The notes below the pieces were generated by a model. The model ran no database searches. It was not told the DNA's origin and was given only the letters and a program-made list of their open reading frames with translations. Below, one piece after another: positions 1 to 11,105 of a DNA stretch of 64,000 bases. Position numbers and translations under genes: made by a program. Each line of letters starts with the position of its first letter. The stretch's first letter is position 1. The stretch spans positions 434,001-498,000 of the forward strand of contig NZ_RBXJ01000002.1 of the NCBI RefSeq assembly GCF_003635115.1. The letters run 5' to 3'. The DNA comes from Microbacterium sp. AG1240 (GTDB lineage: Bacteria; Actinomycetota; Actinomycetes; Actinomycetales; Microbacteriaceae).

Positions 1-1
1 C

Positions 2-2333
<2,332 letters not shown>

Positions 2334-2347
2334 GCGAGTGAGTCAAA

Positions 2348-2379
2348 AGAGGGGCGGATGCTGCGGCATCCGCCCCTCT
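2348..2379 (+). terminator. Rho-independent-type terminator after nrdF
   Basis: Perfect 14-bp inverted repeat (2348-2361 against 2366-2379) with a 4-nt TGCG loop and a short T-rich tail (CTTCGTTT). The hairpin top contains the 9-mer GGATGCTGC that recurs across the window. Confidence 0.92.
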
Positions 2380-2478
2380 CTTCGTTTCGAAGCCGACGGG
2401 GCAAGCCTGAGCCGAGTCCTCCCAGCGGTCGCAGGCGTCAGCTGATGGCGGAATCGGCGCGTCGGGCAGGATGAAGGT

Positions 2479-2988
2479 ATGACGGAGGAACTGCGTACCG
2501 TGCTGCACGAGCTCACCGACACGACGATCGAGGGGCCGGTGTTCTTCATCGCGGCCGTCCCGTGGACCCGTGCGGCCGAGGAAGGCCACCCCCCACCGCA
2601 GCGCCGCATCTCGTTGGCGCATGCGACGCAGACGCTCGCCGACTACGCCACGCTCGAACAGTTGGACAGTCACGTCAGCCTGGGATACAACTCGCTGCTG
2701 ATCGGTCAGCGCATCGGTCTTATTCGCGGGGGCGAGGTCGCGGCCGCGTGGCCCGTCGACAACACCGGGTGGCCGTGGCCGGGGAAGCGAGAGAGGGGCG
2801 CCGCCTGGGCGTTTCGCGCCGACCCCACTCCCGGCTTCGCGCGGCACGACCGCTCCAGCCGGGGCGTCATCGTGTCGCAGGGCACTCTGACGGATGTGCT
2901 CGACGCCGTGGAGGAGGCGTCGCTCGCCGAACCGGAGGAGACGATCGTCATCGCCGGTCAGTGCTACTTCGAGCCGCACTGGCACTGA
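2479..2988 (+). CDS. Unrecognised 169-residue protein
   Basis: Codon use fits the genome, and the ATG lies 6 nt after CAGGAT, a -10-like hexamer matching the leaderless-start pattern seen at many genes here. I do not recognise a family. The protein is soluble, with no signal peptide or membrane segment, has a Trp/Pro/Gly-rich middle (around residues 92-105) and ends in CYFEPHWH, so a His/Cys-rich C-terminus is visible. It stands alone between the nrd terminator and a second unknown gene. Confidence 0.7.
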   Translation: MTEELRTVLHELTDTTIEGPVFFIAAVPWTRAAEEGHPPPQRRISLAHATQTLADYATLEQLDSHVSLGYNSLLIGQRIGLIRGGEVAAAWPVDNTGWPWPGKRERGAAWAFRADPTPGFARHDRSSRGVIVSQGTLTDVLDAVEEASLAEPEETIVIAGQCYFEPHWH

Positions 2989-3210
2989 GCCTGCGGACTG
3001 TCGGTCACGGCCCCACTGGCCGGTGGAGCCGTCGGATCTGCTGACCGTGCCTCTCCCCGACGACTCGCACGCCGACGAACCCGCAGTCGCGGCGGCGCGG
3101 CAACCGGAGGCGCGTTCTGTATGGTGGGCACCTACGCAAGGCAATGGTGAGCCGGGAAGTCTGGTCGGCAGCAGCCCGAAAGGGCCGCTTCGCCGATCCG
3201 AAAGTACTTC

Positions 3211-3720
3211 GTGAACGTTGCCATCCAGCTCCTCGGAGACCCGCTCGCCGTTCTGTCCTCCACTCGTTCCCAGGGTGAGGTGTCACCGAACGGGGCGCAC
3301 ATCGACGGCGCGCGGGTGCGCTGCGTCGTGTCGGGCGCCGACCTTCGTCCGCACACGAGGTGGCGAGACGCCAGGCACCACCTTCGTCTTTCCGTCGAGG
3401 AGGCGGTGCACGCCGTTCGGCGCACCTCGTCCGTTCGCCACCTCGTCGTCGTCTTCGCGCAGGGGTCGCATCGTGCATCCCGGGTGGAACGATTCGTGAT
3501 GTCCGCGTTGAACCGCACACACGCGAGCCTCGAAAGAGACGTTGCGCGGGATGTGGAGTTCACGGCCGTGAACGTCACCGACTGCGCGAATCCCGAGATG
3601 CTCGCGACGCGGTTGCTCGAGGTCAGCCGGTCAACGGTCACCCACGGGGTGGTGGTTCTGGGGTGGGACGAGGTCATCGGCCAACCGGTCGGAAGCGCGG
3701 CGCGCCGGGCGCTCAGTTGA
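3211..3720 (+). CDS. Unrecognised 169-residue protein (low-confidence gene)
   Basis: Open GTG-started frame with coding-like composition (Val, Leu, Ala and Glu rich; third positions mostly G/C), while the overlapping opposite-strand frames have the Arg/Ser/Thr-rich look of shadows. There is no clear Shine-Dalgarno or -10 at the expected distance and no ATG alternative near the start. The part around residues 118-158 alternates hydrophobic strands and helices, but I cannot assign a fold. It could be a degenerate gene. Confidence 0.45.
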   Translation: MNVAIQLLGDPLAVLSSTRSQGEVSPNGAHIDGARVRCVVSGADLRPHTRWRDARHHLRLSVEEAVHAVRRTSSVRHLVVVFAQGSHRASRVERFVMSALNRTHASLERDVARDVEFTAVNVTDCANPEMLATRLLEVSRSTVTHGVVVLGWDEVIGQPVGSAARRALS

Positions 3721-3800
3721 GCCGCGGGCGGCCGGACGGCCTGCCCGGTCGATCCGGCGCATACGGGTTCCTCCCGGGTCGGCCGGGTAGGCTCAAAGAT

Positions 3801-3950
3801 GTGACCTATGAGCGTGCGCCCCGGACGTCGGCCTTCGTGCCGGTGTCGGCCGCGCTTCCGCACACGGGCACGAACGGTTACGTCTCCTCGTGGGGCGCCA
3901 TCCTCTCGGGCACGTCGCCCGCATCTTCTGCGACTTCAGCGCTGACCTGA
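3801..3950 (+). CDS. Possible 49-codon leader ORF upstream of the Mrp operon
   Basis: A GTG at 3801 lies 7 nt after TAGGCT (3788-3793), the same -10/start geometry as the clear leaderless genes in this window. The frame runs 49 codons, Thr/Ser/Ala rich, and ends 68 nt before the mrpA start. It may be a leader peptide or simply mark the Mrp operon's transcription start. No family is recognised and the coding status is uncertain. Confidence 0.3.
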   Translation: MTYERAPRTSAFVPVSAALPHTGTNGYVSSWGAILSGTSPASSATSALT

Positions 3951-4018
3951 GCCATCCCCGCGTCGCGAGATGGCTGTCGGTCTGGTCAGCGAGAATCGCG
4001 CCAGGTGGGGATGTACGG

Positions 4019-6772
4019 ATGCTGTGGGCATCGTTGTTGGTTGTATCGGCGGGTGTCGCGCTTGCTGCGCCGCTCGCTCGGGTGGCGGGGCGGGCCGCGG
4101 GATGGTTCCTCGCCGTTCCGCTGATCGTGTCCGCGGGCCTGCTCCTGGCGGCCGGAGAGTCGTCCACCACGGTGCCGTGGATGCCGACGCTGGGGGTGAC
4201 GCTCAGCGTGCGGCTCGACGGTCTCTCGCTGCTGTTCGCGCTCCTGGTCCTGGTCATCGGAGCTCTCGTACTGGTCTACGCCGCCCGGTACCTGACGCGC
4301 GGCAGCAACACGTCGTTCTTCGTGCTGATGACGGGCTTTGCCGCATCCATGCTGCTGCTCGTCCTCACCGACGACCTCGTTGTCCTCTTCGTCGCCTGGG
4401 AAGCGACCACCCTGTGCTCGTTCTTCCTCATCGCGCGGTCGGGCGCCCAGGCGCGTGAACCCGCCATCCGCACGCTCCTGGTCACCGCCGCGGGCGGCTT
4501 GAGTCTTCTCGCCGCCGTCGTCGTGATGGCGGTCGGCACGGGCACGACGCAGATCAGCGAGGTCCTCTCCTCCGATGCGTGGACCCAGCCCGCGTTCGCC
4601 GTTCCCGTCGCTCTCCTGCTGGCCGGGGCGGTGTTCACGAAGTCGGCGCAGTTCCCCTTCCAGGCCTGGTTGCCTGACTCGATGGTCGCGATCACACCCG
4701 TCTCGGCCTACCTTCACGCGGCAGCCATGGTCAAGGCGGGCATCTATCTCGCGCTGCGATTCTCGCCGGCTCTCGTCGATGTCGCGGTGTGGTCGACCCT
4801 CCTCATCGCCAGCGGGCTTCTGACGGCTCTGCTGGGCGCGGTCTCCGCACTTCGACAGACCGATCTGAAGGGCTTGCTGGCCTACTCCACGATGAGCCAG
4901 TTGGGCTTGCTCGTGATGATGATCGGGGTGGGCACCCCGGCGGCGCTCACCGCGGCCGTCGTGCATACGGTCGCCCACGCTCTCTTCAAGGCGGCGCTGT
5001 TCATGCTCGTGGGCGTCATCGACCACGAGGCCGGCACCCGCGACATCGCGCAGCTCGCTCGGCTCCGCATTCGCATGCCGCTGACCGTCGGAGCTCTCGC
5101 CGTGGCGGCGGCCTCCATGGCCGGCATCCCGCCGCTCCTCGGTTTCGTCAGCAAGGAGTCGATGTTCACCGCGTTCCTCGACGCTCCGGGGCCCGTCTGG
5201 GTGCCCGTTCTCCTGACCGCCGGCGCGGCGGTGACCGCGGTTCTCACGTTCGCGTACGCCGGTCGGATCGTGCTGGGCGCCGCGGGAGGCCGGGGCCCGA
5301 AGGTCGTCCGCGACCCGTCCGCCCTGTTCTGGGGAGCGCCGGCGCTGTGCGCGGCGATGGGCCTTGCTCTGGGCGTCGCCCCCTTCCTGCTCGATGACCT
5401 TGTTTCCGCAGCGTCGACCACATCGGTCGGAACCCCGACCGAAGTGCACCTCGAGCTGTGGCACGGCGTCAACCTGCCTCTTTTCGTCTCTGTCGGCGTC
5501 ATCGTCGCGGGCACGGCGCTCGTCATCGCGCGACGCCCCGTGGAGCGCTTCCTGCGACCATTCCGGCTTCCGTTCTCGGGGCTCGGGGTCGTGGACGCAC
5601 TCCGTCGCGGCACCATCCGGTTCGGGGCCGCGGTTGGCCGGACGACCGGGACCACGCGTCCCTCCACGCACCTGGCGATTCCCGTCGCCTGTCTCCTCGG
5701 CATCGCCGCTGTCGGCGTCTTCGCCGTTCCGCGGCTCCCTCCCATGGTCGGCGACCCGTCGCGGCCGATGGACTGGTTGATCGTGGTCCTCGTGGCAGCC
5801 GGGGTCATCGGCGCTGTGGCGGCTCGCACGCGTATCGCCGCTATCGTCGTCACCGGCGTCGTCGGATTCGCGATGACCATCTGGTACTTCGTGCTGGGCG
5901 CCGCCGATGTCGCGATGACGCAGCTGCTCGTCGAGATCCTCACGGTGTGTGTGATGGTGCTCCTGTTGCGCCGTCTGCCCGCACGCTTCGCGTCTCGGGG
6001 GCGCAAGAGGCGGCAGATCGGGCCCGCAGCCCTGGCCCTCGCCGCGGGCGCCGCGACCGTGCTCGGCGTCTGGGCACTCACCGGGCGCCGAGAGATGTCG
6101 GATGCGGCGCAGTACTACCTCCGCGAGGGGGAGACCCTCACCGGCGGTGCGAACATCGTGAACACGATCCTGGTCGATTTCCGCGCCTTCGACACGCTCG
6201 GGGAACTGACTGTTCTGGGCGTCGCCGGTCTTTCCGTCGCCGCGCTGCTGTACTCGCGTCGGCCCACCCCGGTGCTCTCTGCCCGGGTCGCCAACGGCTC
6301 ACGTCTGGCGGATGCTGCGGCCAACAGCGTGTTCGTCCGCACCGTCACGCGCGTCGTCGGACCGCTGATCATCCTGATATCCGTCGTGCTGCTTCTGCGC
6401 GGTCACCAGGAGCCCGGCGGAGGGTTCATCTCAGCTCTGGTCGGCGGCGCGGGCTTCGCGCTGCTCTACCTCGCAGCCCCGTCCGAGTCGGCCGCTCGTA
6501 TCCGGTGGCCCTACTTCACGCTCATAGGTGCCGGTGTCGTCATCGGCACCGGAACCGGGTTCCTCGGTCTCCTCGGCGGTTCGTTCCTCACACCGCTTCA
6601 GCTCGACGTGTTCGGTACGAAGCTGACCAGCGCCCTCGTCTTCGATGTCGGGGTGTATCTCGCCGTCGTCGGCGTCGTCCTCGCCGCTCTCAACATGCTC
6701 GGGCGCAGACATCACACCGAGCATGAACCCGACAGCTCTTCCCGCACTCGCAGAAAGGAGATCGCCCCGTGA
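4019..6772 (+). CDS. mrpA: Mrp Na+/H+ antiporter subunit A with fused MrpB domain
   Basis: A 917-residue polytopic membrane protein, the largest subunit of the Mrp (Mnh/Sha) cation/proton antiporter. The N-terminal two thirds are NuoL-like, with the proton-translocation core FPFQAWLPDSM, the HAAAMVKAGIYL helix and the VAHALFKAALFMLVG helix. The C-terminal ~200 residues carry the MrpB-type domain (GHQEPGGGFISALVGGAGF), so A and B are fused. I chose the ATG at 4019 (MLWASLL) because it has AGGTGGGG upstream and starts a membrane helix; the frame extends to 3890, but that extension is Arg-rich and not membrane-like. Overlaps mrpC by GTGA. Confidence 0.93.
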   Translation: MLWASLLVVSAGVALAAPLARVAGRAAGWFLAVPLIVSAGLLLAAGESSTTVPWMPTLGVTLSVRLDGLSLLFALLVLVIGALVLVYAARYLTRGSNTSFFVLMTGFAASMLLLVLTDDLVVLFVAWEATTLCSFFLIARSGAQAREPAIRTLLVTAAGGLSLLAAVVVMAVGTGTTQISEVLSSDAWTQPAFAVPVALLLAGAVFTKSAQFPFQAWLPDSMVAITPVSAYLHAAAMVKAGIYLALRFSPALVDVAVWSTLLIASGLLTALLGAVSALRQTDLKGLLAYSTMSQLGLLVMMIGVGTPAALTAAVVHTVAHALFKAALFMLVGVIDHEAGTRDIAQLARLRIRMPLTVGALAVAAASMAGIPPLLGFVSKESMFTAFLDAPGPVWVPVLLTAGAAVTAVLTFAYAGRIVLGAAGGRGPKVVRDPSALFWGAPALCAAMGLALGVAPFLLDDLVSAASTTSVGTPTEVHLELWHGVNLPLFVSVGVIVAGTALVIARRPVERFLRPFRLPFSGLGVVDALRRGTIRFGAAVGRTTGTTRPSTHLAIPVACLLGIAAVGVFAVPRLPPMVGDPSRPMDWLIVVLVAAGVIGAVAARTRIAAIVVTGVVGFAMTIWYFVLGAADVAMTQLLVEILTVCVMVLLLRRLPARFASRGRKRRQIGPAALALAAGAATVLGVWALTGRREMSDAAQYYLREGETLTGGANIVNTILVDFRAFDTLGELTVLGVAGLSVAALLYSRRPTPVLSARVANGSRLADAAANSVFVRTVTRVVGPLIILISVVLLLRGHQEPGGGFISALVGGAGFALLYLAAPSESAARIRWPYFTLIGAGVVIGTGTGFLGLLGGSFLTPLQLDVFGTKLTSALVFDVGVYLAVVGVVLAALNMLGRRHHTEHEPDSSSRTRRKEIAP

Positions 6773-7143
6773 CCCTCGCTCTCACCGCCGGGATCCTCGT
6801 CGCCGGCGCCGTCTACCTGTTCCTGCAGCGCGAGATGCTCCGTGTCGTCCTGGGGTTCATCCTTCTCGGCAACGCGGCGAACCTCGTGCTCATGGCCGCC
6901 GGTGGCACCGCACGCCGTGGTGAGCCCTTCGGCACTCCGGGAAGCACGGCGGATATCGCCGACCCCCTGCCCCAGGCCTTCGTCCTCACCGCCATCGTCA
7001 TCGCGTTCTCCATCACGATCTTCCTCCTCGTCCTCGCCGTGACCGGCGGCGACGACGACGACACCGCCGATGGTGAGAACGACGCCGACGAGCCTTCCGT
7101 CGGCAGCCGTGCGGTCTCTTCGGAGAGCGAAGAGCTCCGATGA
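6769..7143 (+). CDS. mrpC: Mrp antiporter subunit C
   Basis: 124-residue NuoK-like subunit with three membrane helices: residues ~3-20, ~24-44 with LGFILLGNAANLVLM, and ~70-92 with PQAFVLTAIVIAFSIT, the family signature. An acidic cytoplasmic tail (DDDD...DADE) follows. The GTG start overlaps the mrpA stop and the stop overlaps the mrpD ATG, showing translational coupling and fixed subunit stoichiometry. Confidence 0.93.
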   Translation: MTLALTAGILVAGAVYLFLQREMLRVVLGFILLGNAANLVLMAAGGTARRGEPFGTPGSTADIADPLPQAFVLTAIVIAFSITIFLLVLAVTGGDDDDTADGENDADEPSVGSRAVSSESEELR

Positions 7144-8651
7144 ATCCGTCCGTGCTCCCCTTGCTCGTGGGAGGCCCGCTCCTCCTCGCCGGCTCGTTGT
7201 TCGTCATCCCGCAGCGGCGCCATGCCCATGCGGCGATCATGCTCCTCACGGTCGCCGCCTCGATGGTCGGCGGCATCTGGCTTGTCCTCTCCACCGCCGA
7301 GGGACAGGTGCTCGCTCACGGTGTGGGCGGCTGGCCGTTCGGAATCGCGATCCCGTTCGCCGCGGACATGTTCACCGCACTGATGCTGACGGTCACCGGG
7401 CTCCTCACGCTCACGTGTGCGTGGTTCGCCCTGGCGTCGGGTCGCGCCGAGTCCCGGTTCTTCGCTCCGCTGGTTCTCGTCCTGGTCGCCGGGGTGAATG
7501 GTGCCCTTCTGACGGCCGACCTTTTTAACTTGTTCGTCTTCATCGAAGTCATGCTCCTGCCGTCCTACGGCCTGTTCGTTCTTGCGGCCCCGGGCCGCGC
7601 ACCCCTTAGGCGCATCGCCGGCGCTCGGCTGTACGTGACCATCAACCTGCTCACCTCGACCGTCTTCCTCATCGGCGTCGGATTCATCTACGGCACGGCC
7701 GGCACCGTCAACATCGGCGAACTGGCGGGGCTCGCGGCATCCGACGACCTCATCGCCATCGCCACCGCAGTGTGCCTCTTCGCTCTGGGCATCAAGGCCG
7801 CGGTCGTCCCCGTTCACGGCTGGCTCGCACGCGCGTATCCCTCGACGTCGCCGGCGGTCACGGCCCTCTTCTCCGGGTTGCACACGAAAGTCGCGATCTT
7901 CGCGATCTATCGCATCTACGCGGTGATCTTCGACGGGGACCACAGGTTCCTGTGGGTGGGCGTGCTCGTCTTCTGCGCGACCATGGCCATCGGCGTGCTC
8001 GGCGCGGTCGGGGAGACCACGAGCCGGTCGATCCTGGCTTTTCACATGGTCAGTCAGATCGGGTACATCCTGCTCGGTGTGGCGCTCTTCACCGAGCTCG
8101 GGCTCGTGGCCGGAATCTTCTATCTTCTGCACCACATGATCGTGAAAGCGTCCCTCTTCCTGTCCACCGGCGCGGTGGAGGTGCGCTATGGCGCGGGCAC
8201 GCTCGGACGACTCTCCGGCGTCGCCAAACGAGAACCGTTCATCGCGGCCGCGTTCTTCATCGGGGCTCTGTCGCTCGCGGGGCTGCCGCCCTTCTCCGGC
8301 TTCGTCGCAAAACTCTCCCTCATCCTCGCCGCGCAGGACGCGGGGCAGATCATCGCGGTCGTGGTGATGATCGTGGTCAGCCTCATCACGCTGCTGTCGA
8401 TGCTCAAGATCTGGTCGGGGATGTTCTGGGGTACCCCCGGTCGGGAGTCCGAGGGTTCGGCTCCGCCGGAGGCGGTCGCCACTCGCGTCCGCCCGCGGAT
8501 CGGTGTGGCGCTCGCAGCGCCGGCCGTCGTCCTCGCCGTCGGGACGCTGTTCCTCGGCGTCGGCGCCGAGATCCTCCTGGCCCTCGCCCAGACCGCCGCG
8601 GAGGGGCTCCTCGATCCCTCCGCGTACGTGCGAGCGGTGGTCGGATCATGA
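7140..8651 (+). CDS. mrpD: Mrp antiporter subunit D
   Basis: 503-residue NuoM/NuoN-like membrane subunit. Visible features are NLFVFIEVMLLPSYGLFVL (helix with the conserved Glu), the proton-channel stretch FALGIKAAVVPVHGWLARAYP, and the HHMIVKASLFLSTGAVE helix with its Lys. About 14 hydrophobic segments are present, the usual number. The ATG overlaps the mrpC stop and the TGA overlaps the mrpE ATG. Confidence 0.94.
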   Translation: MNPSVLPLLVGGPLLLAGSLFVIPQRRHAHAAIMLLTVAASMVGGIWLVLSTAEGQVLAHGVGGWPFGIAIPFAADMFTALMLTVTGLLTLTCAWFALASGRAESRFFAPLVLVLVAGVNGALLTADLFNLFVFIEVMLLPSYGLFVLAAPGRAPLRRIAGARLYVTINLLTSTVFLIGVGFIYGTAGTVNIGELAGLAASDDLIAIATAVCLFALGIKAAVVPVHGWLARAYPSTSPAVTALFSGLHTKVAIFAIYRIYAVIFDGDHRFLWVGVLVFCATMAIGVLGAVGETTSRSILAFHMVSQIGYILLGVALFTELGLVAGIFYLLHHMIVKASLFLSTGAVEVRYGAGTLGRLSGVAKREPFIAAAFFIGALSLAGLPPFSGFVAKLSLILAAQDAGQIIAVVVMIVVSLITLLSMLKIWSGMFWGTPGRESEGSAPPEAVATRVRPRIGVALAAPAVVLAVGTLFLGVGAEILLALAQTAAEGLLDPSAYVRAVVGS

Positions 8652-9010
8652 GTTGGATCGCGTGGCCGTTCCGCATCGTCGCGTTCATCGCCTGGTTCAC
8701 GACACAGGTCATCACCGCGAACGCCTCCGTCCTGAGAGACAACCTCAGTCGCGGGCAGAGCTCGACACCGGGGATCGCTCGAGTGATTACTCGTTGCCGC
8801 TCGGACCTCGAGGTGACACTCCTCGCGGCCCTCATCACCCTCACCCCGGGGACTCTCACGATGGGCACCGAGAAGGATTCCGTGACCGGCGCGCGCGTGC
8901 TGTTCGTGCACGGGCTCTACTTCGCCGACGCCGATGGGCTTCGAGCCGATGCGCGCCGCATCGAATCCAGAATGCTCGGTGCCGTCCGACGAGAAGGAGG
9001 ACCGGAATGA
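8648..9010 (+). CDS. mrpE: Mrp antiporter subunit E
   Basis: 120-residue subunit with two N-terminal helices and the family motif ...LEVTLLAALITLTPGT followed by a soluble tail. This is somewhat shorter than typical 160-residue MrpE proteins because the N-terminal helices are abbreviated. ATGA overlaps join it to both mrpD and mrpF. Confidence 0.9.
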   Translation: MSWIAWPFRIVAFIAWFTTQVITANASVLRDNLSRGQSSTPGIARVITRCRSDLEVTLLAALITLTPGTLTMGTEKDSVTGARVLFVHGLYFADADGLRADARRIESRMLGAVRREGGPE

Positions 9011-9264
9011 TCGGGATCGACATCGCCATCGGCATCCTCGCCGTCGCGACCTTGCTCACCACGTACCGGCTGGTCATGGGGCCGCACGACGCCGACCGCG
9101 TGGTGGCGGCAGATCTGGTGCTCTTCGGGGTCGTGGGCCTGATTGCGCTCATCGGGATCCGCGTCGCCGCGACATTCGCCTTCGACATCGTGCTGGTCGC
9201 CGCACTCGTCGGCTTCCTCGGCGCCCTGTCGCTGGCACGCGCACTGACGAGAGGAAAAAGATGA
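9007..9264 (+). CDS. mrpF: Mrp antiporter subunit F
   Basis: 85-residue protein with three membrane helices and the signature YRLVMGPHDADRVVAADL between helices 1 and 2. Starts at an ATG overlapping the mrpE stop and ends overlapping mrpG. Confidence 0.92.
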   Translation: MIGIDIAIGILAVATLLTTYRLVMGPHDADRVVAADLVLFGVVGLIALIGIRVAATFAFDIVLVAALVGFLGALSLARALTRGKR

Positions 9265-9599
9265 CTCTCGCCCTGTCGATAGCAGGTAACGTCTTCGTCG
9301 TCCTCGGGTCGCTGGTCTTCGCGACGGCGGCGCTGGGAGTGATCCGGTTCCCCGACACTTTCGCTCGGATCTCCGCCGTCGGCACGGCCGGCGGAATCGG
9401 CATCGCACTCGTGCTCGGCGGAGCGTTCTTGCTCGCCCCGTCGCTCCCCGACCTGCTGAAAGTCGGCGTCGCGATCGCCCTGCAGCTCACTACCTCCGCG
9501 GTGGGGAGCATCGCCATCGCGCGTTCCGCCTACCTTGCCCGCGCCCCGCTCGCGCCGCTCACCTACGACGAGCTCGACGAAAGCCGCGACCGGTCATGA
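9261..9599 (+). CDS. mrpG: Mrp antiporter subunit G
   Basis: 112-residue protein with three membrane helices and the family signature LGVIRFPDTFARISAVGTAGGIG. It is the last recognised Mrp subunit; the stop overlaps the ATG of a further membrane gene. The operon order is therefore A(B)-C-D-E-F-G. Confidence 0.92.
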   Translation: MTLALSIAGNVFVVLGSLVFATAALGVIRFPDTFARISAVGTAGGIGIALVLGGAFLLAPSLPDLLKVGVAIALQLTTSAVGSIAIARSAYLARAPLAPLTYDELDESRDRS

Positions 9600-10087
9600 C
9601 GAAGATTCGGCTGATCCTGCGCTGGGCTTTGTTGGGACGCCACCGGTGGGGATACGCCACCTCACGTACGTCGCGGTACGGCACCCACCGGATAGATGTG
9701 CATGTTCTTCCCCCGGGAACGAACACGATCATTCGCGGATGCGTCCATCTCGTGCGGTACTGGTTCGTCATCGCATCTCTGTTGGCGGGGTTGACCGCCG
9801 TGTGGACCGCCGACGCCGTGCCGCTCTCCTGGCAGACCGTGTTCCTCATCAAAGCGATGGGGCTAGGCGCGTGTGTCTGGACGATGCATCGGGTCTCTTC
9901 GGACGCTCGCGCCGCCACGAAGAAACTGACGGGGGCGCGTCGAGCGGCCGACGAAGTGTCCAACTCCGGGTATGAAGCCGCAGAGCGGTGCTGGGAGCGG
10001 TTGCGGGATGTGGAAGACCACCTCGACCGCGGCGCTACGTCGCCCGCACAGTTCCGGGCCACGTGGGAAGCGGAACACTCCCGCTGA
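9596..10087 (+). CDS. Small membrane protein coupled to the Mrp operon
   Basis: 163 residues, starting at an ATG that overlaps the mrpG stop, so it belongs to the Mrp transcript. A basic N-terminus with several Trp/Arg residues is followed by two membrane helices (about residues 54-70 and 82-99) and a charged, helical, probably cytoplasmic C-terminus (ERCWERLRDVEDHLDRG). I do not recognise it as a standard Mrp subunit. The context suggests an accessory or regulatory role, which is inference only. Confidence 0.75.
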   Translation: MTKIRLILRWALLGRHRWGYATSRTSRYGTHRIDVHVLPPGTNTIIRGCVHLVRYWFVIASLLAGLTAVWTADAVPLSWQTVFLIKAMGLGACVWTMHRVSSDARAATKKLTGARRAADEVSNSGYEAAERCWERLRDVEDHLDRGATSPAQFRATWEAEHSR

Positions 10088-10146
10088 CGAGGATCGCGCT
10101 CCAAGCCGCTATCGGGGTCTTTGTGCAGGGCTGGATGCGGGGGAGT

Positions 10147-11007
10147 TCACTGCTCGTCTCTCTTGGCGAGCAGGATCAGCTCGGCACGAGACACGGCGCC
10201 GGCCTTGCGCAGGAGATTCGAGACGTGGAACTTCACCGTGTTCTCGCTGATGTCGAGCTGCTCGGCGATCGAACGGTTGCGGGCCCCGGTGACGAGGAGG
10301 CGCAGAACATCGCGTTCCCGGGCGGACAGGGGCATCGAGTCCGGCAGCAGATCGGGCATCGCGGGAGGGGCGAGCGGGAGGCGGATGTCGAGCGTCGATC
10401 CCCATCCCGCCGTCGACGACACGCGCACGTCGCCGTCGAGGGCGATGACGCGTTCCGAGATCGGACGCAGCGAGTCGTCGTGCGCGGTGAGCTCACCGCG
10501 TCCGTCGTCACGGACGCTGATGAGGAGGTTCAGGCCGTCGCAGTCCCACTGGATGCGAACGCGGCGGGCTTCTCCGGCATCGACGAACGCGAGCACGGCG
10601 CTGCGCACGATGGCGCGGGCGGCGTGGGCGACCTCTCCGGGAAGGGCTCGCCCCGTCATGGGGGGTTCGACGAACTGCACGTCGAGGTCGCCGTGCCTCA
10701 CCAGGGGGCGCAGGTCGTTGCGCAGCCGCGCGAAGGCCCCCACGACCGGTTCGAGCCGCGTGTCTCGCTGTTCATCGGTCTCCATGCGGATGCCGACGAG
10801 CGCGGTCGCGGCCACATCGATCGCGAGAGTGCGCGCGGCCCTGTCGTCGAGGCGATCCGCCCGCAGGATGGCCAGGATCGACTCGAGCGTGACGGCGTGA
10901 CGGTCGGCCTGCTCGGCCATGTTGCGCGTGTGCTCGAGCTGTGCCTGGCGCACGGCGAGCGACGGGATCATCTCGCTCGCCGCGTGAGGCCCGGGGGTGG
11001 AGTCCAT
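10147..11007 (-). CDS. Regulator fusing a histidine-kinase-like ATPase domain to a LuxR HTH
   Basis: 286 residues. Residues ~10-200 resemble the dimerisation and HATPase_c half of a NarL-partner sensor kinase (RVRIQWDCDGLNLLISVRDDGRG, then GWGSTLDIRLPL), but a clear phosphoacceptor His box is missing. Residues ~218-280 are a LuxR/GerE helix-turn-helix (LSARERDVLRLLVTG...ISENTVKFHVSNLLRKAG). There is no receiver domain and no membrane segment. The ATG lies exactly 6 nt behind TATAGT, a leaderless-type start. It is divergent from hxlB-hxlA, which it may control. Confidence 0.8.
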   Translation of the reverse strand: MDSTPGPHAASEMIPSLAVRQAQLEHTRNMAEQADRHAVTLESILAILRADRLDDRAARTLAIDVAATALVGIRMETDEQRDTRLEPVVGAFARLRNDLRPLVRHGDLDVQFVEPPMTGRALPGEVAHAARAIVRSAVLAFVDAGEARRVRIQWDCDGLNLLISVRDDGRGELTAHDDSLRPISERVIALDGDVRVSSTAGWGSTLDIRLPLAPPAMPDLLPDSMPLSARERDVLRLLVTGARNRSIAEQLDISENTVKFHVSNLLRKAGAVSRAELILLAKRDEQ

Positions 11008-11105
11008 GAGCCGACTATACGGAAGTCGAGCACTACTCTTCCGGGTAGGTGAGACCGTGCGAACGCGTCGTATGCGTGGGCGCCGCGACCGCGCAGCATG
11101 GAGTC

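Noticed and set aside
3132-3863. Minus-strand frames over 3.0-3.9 kb
   Set aside because: Thr/Ser/Arg-rich shadow composition; the plus-strand frame at 3211-3720 looks more protein-like, though weak itself.
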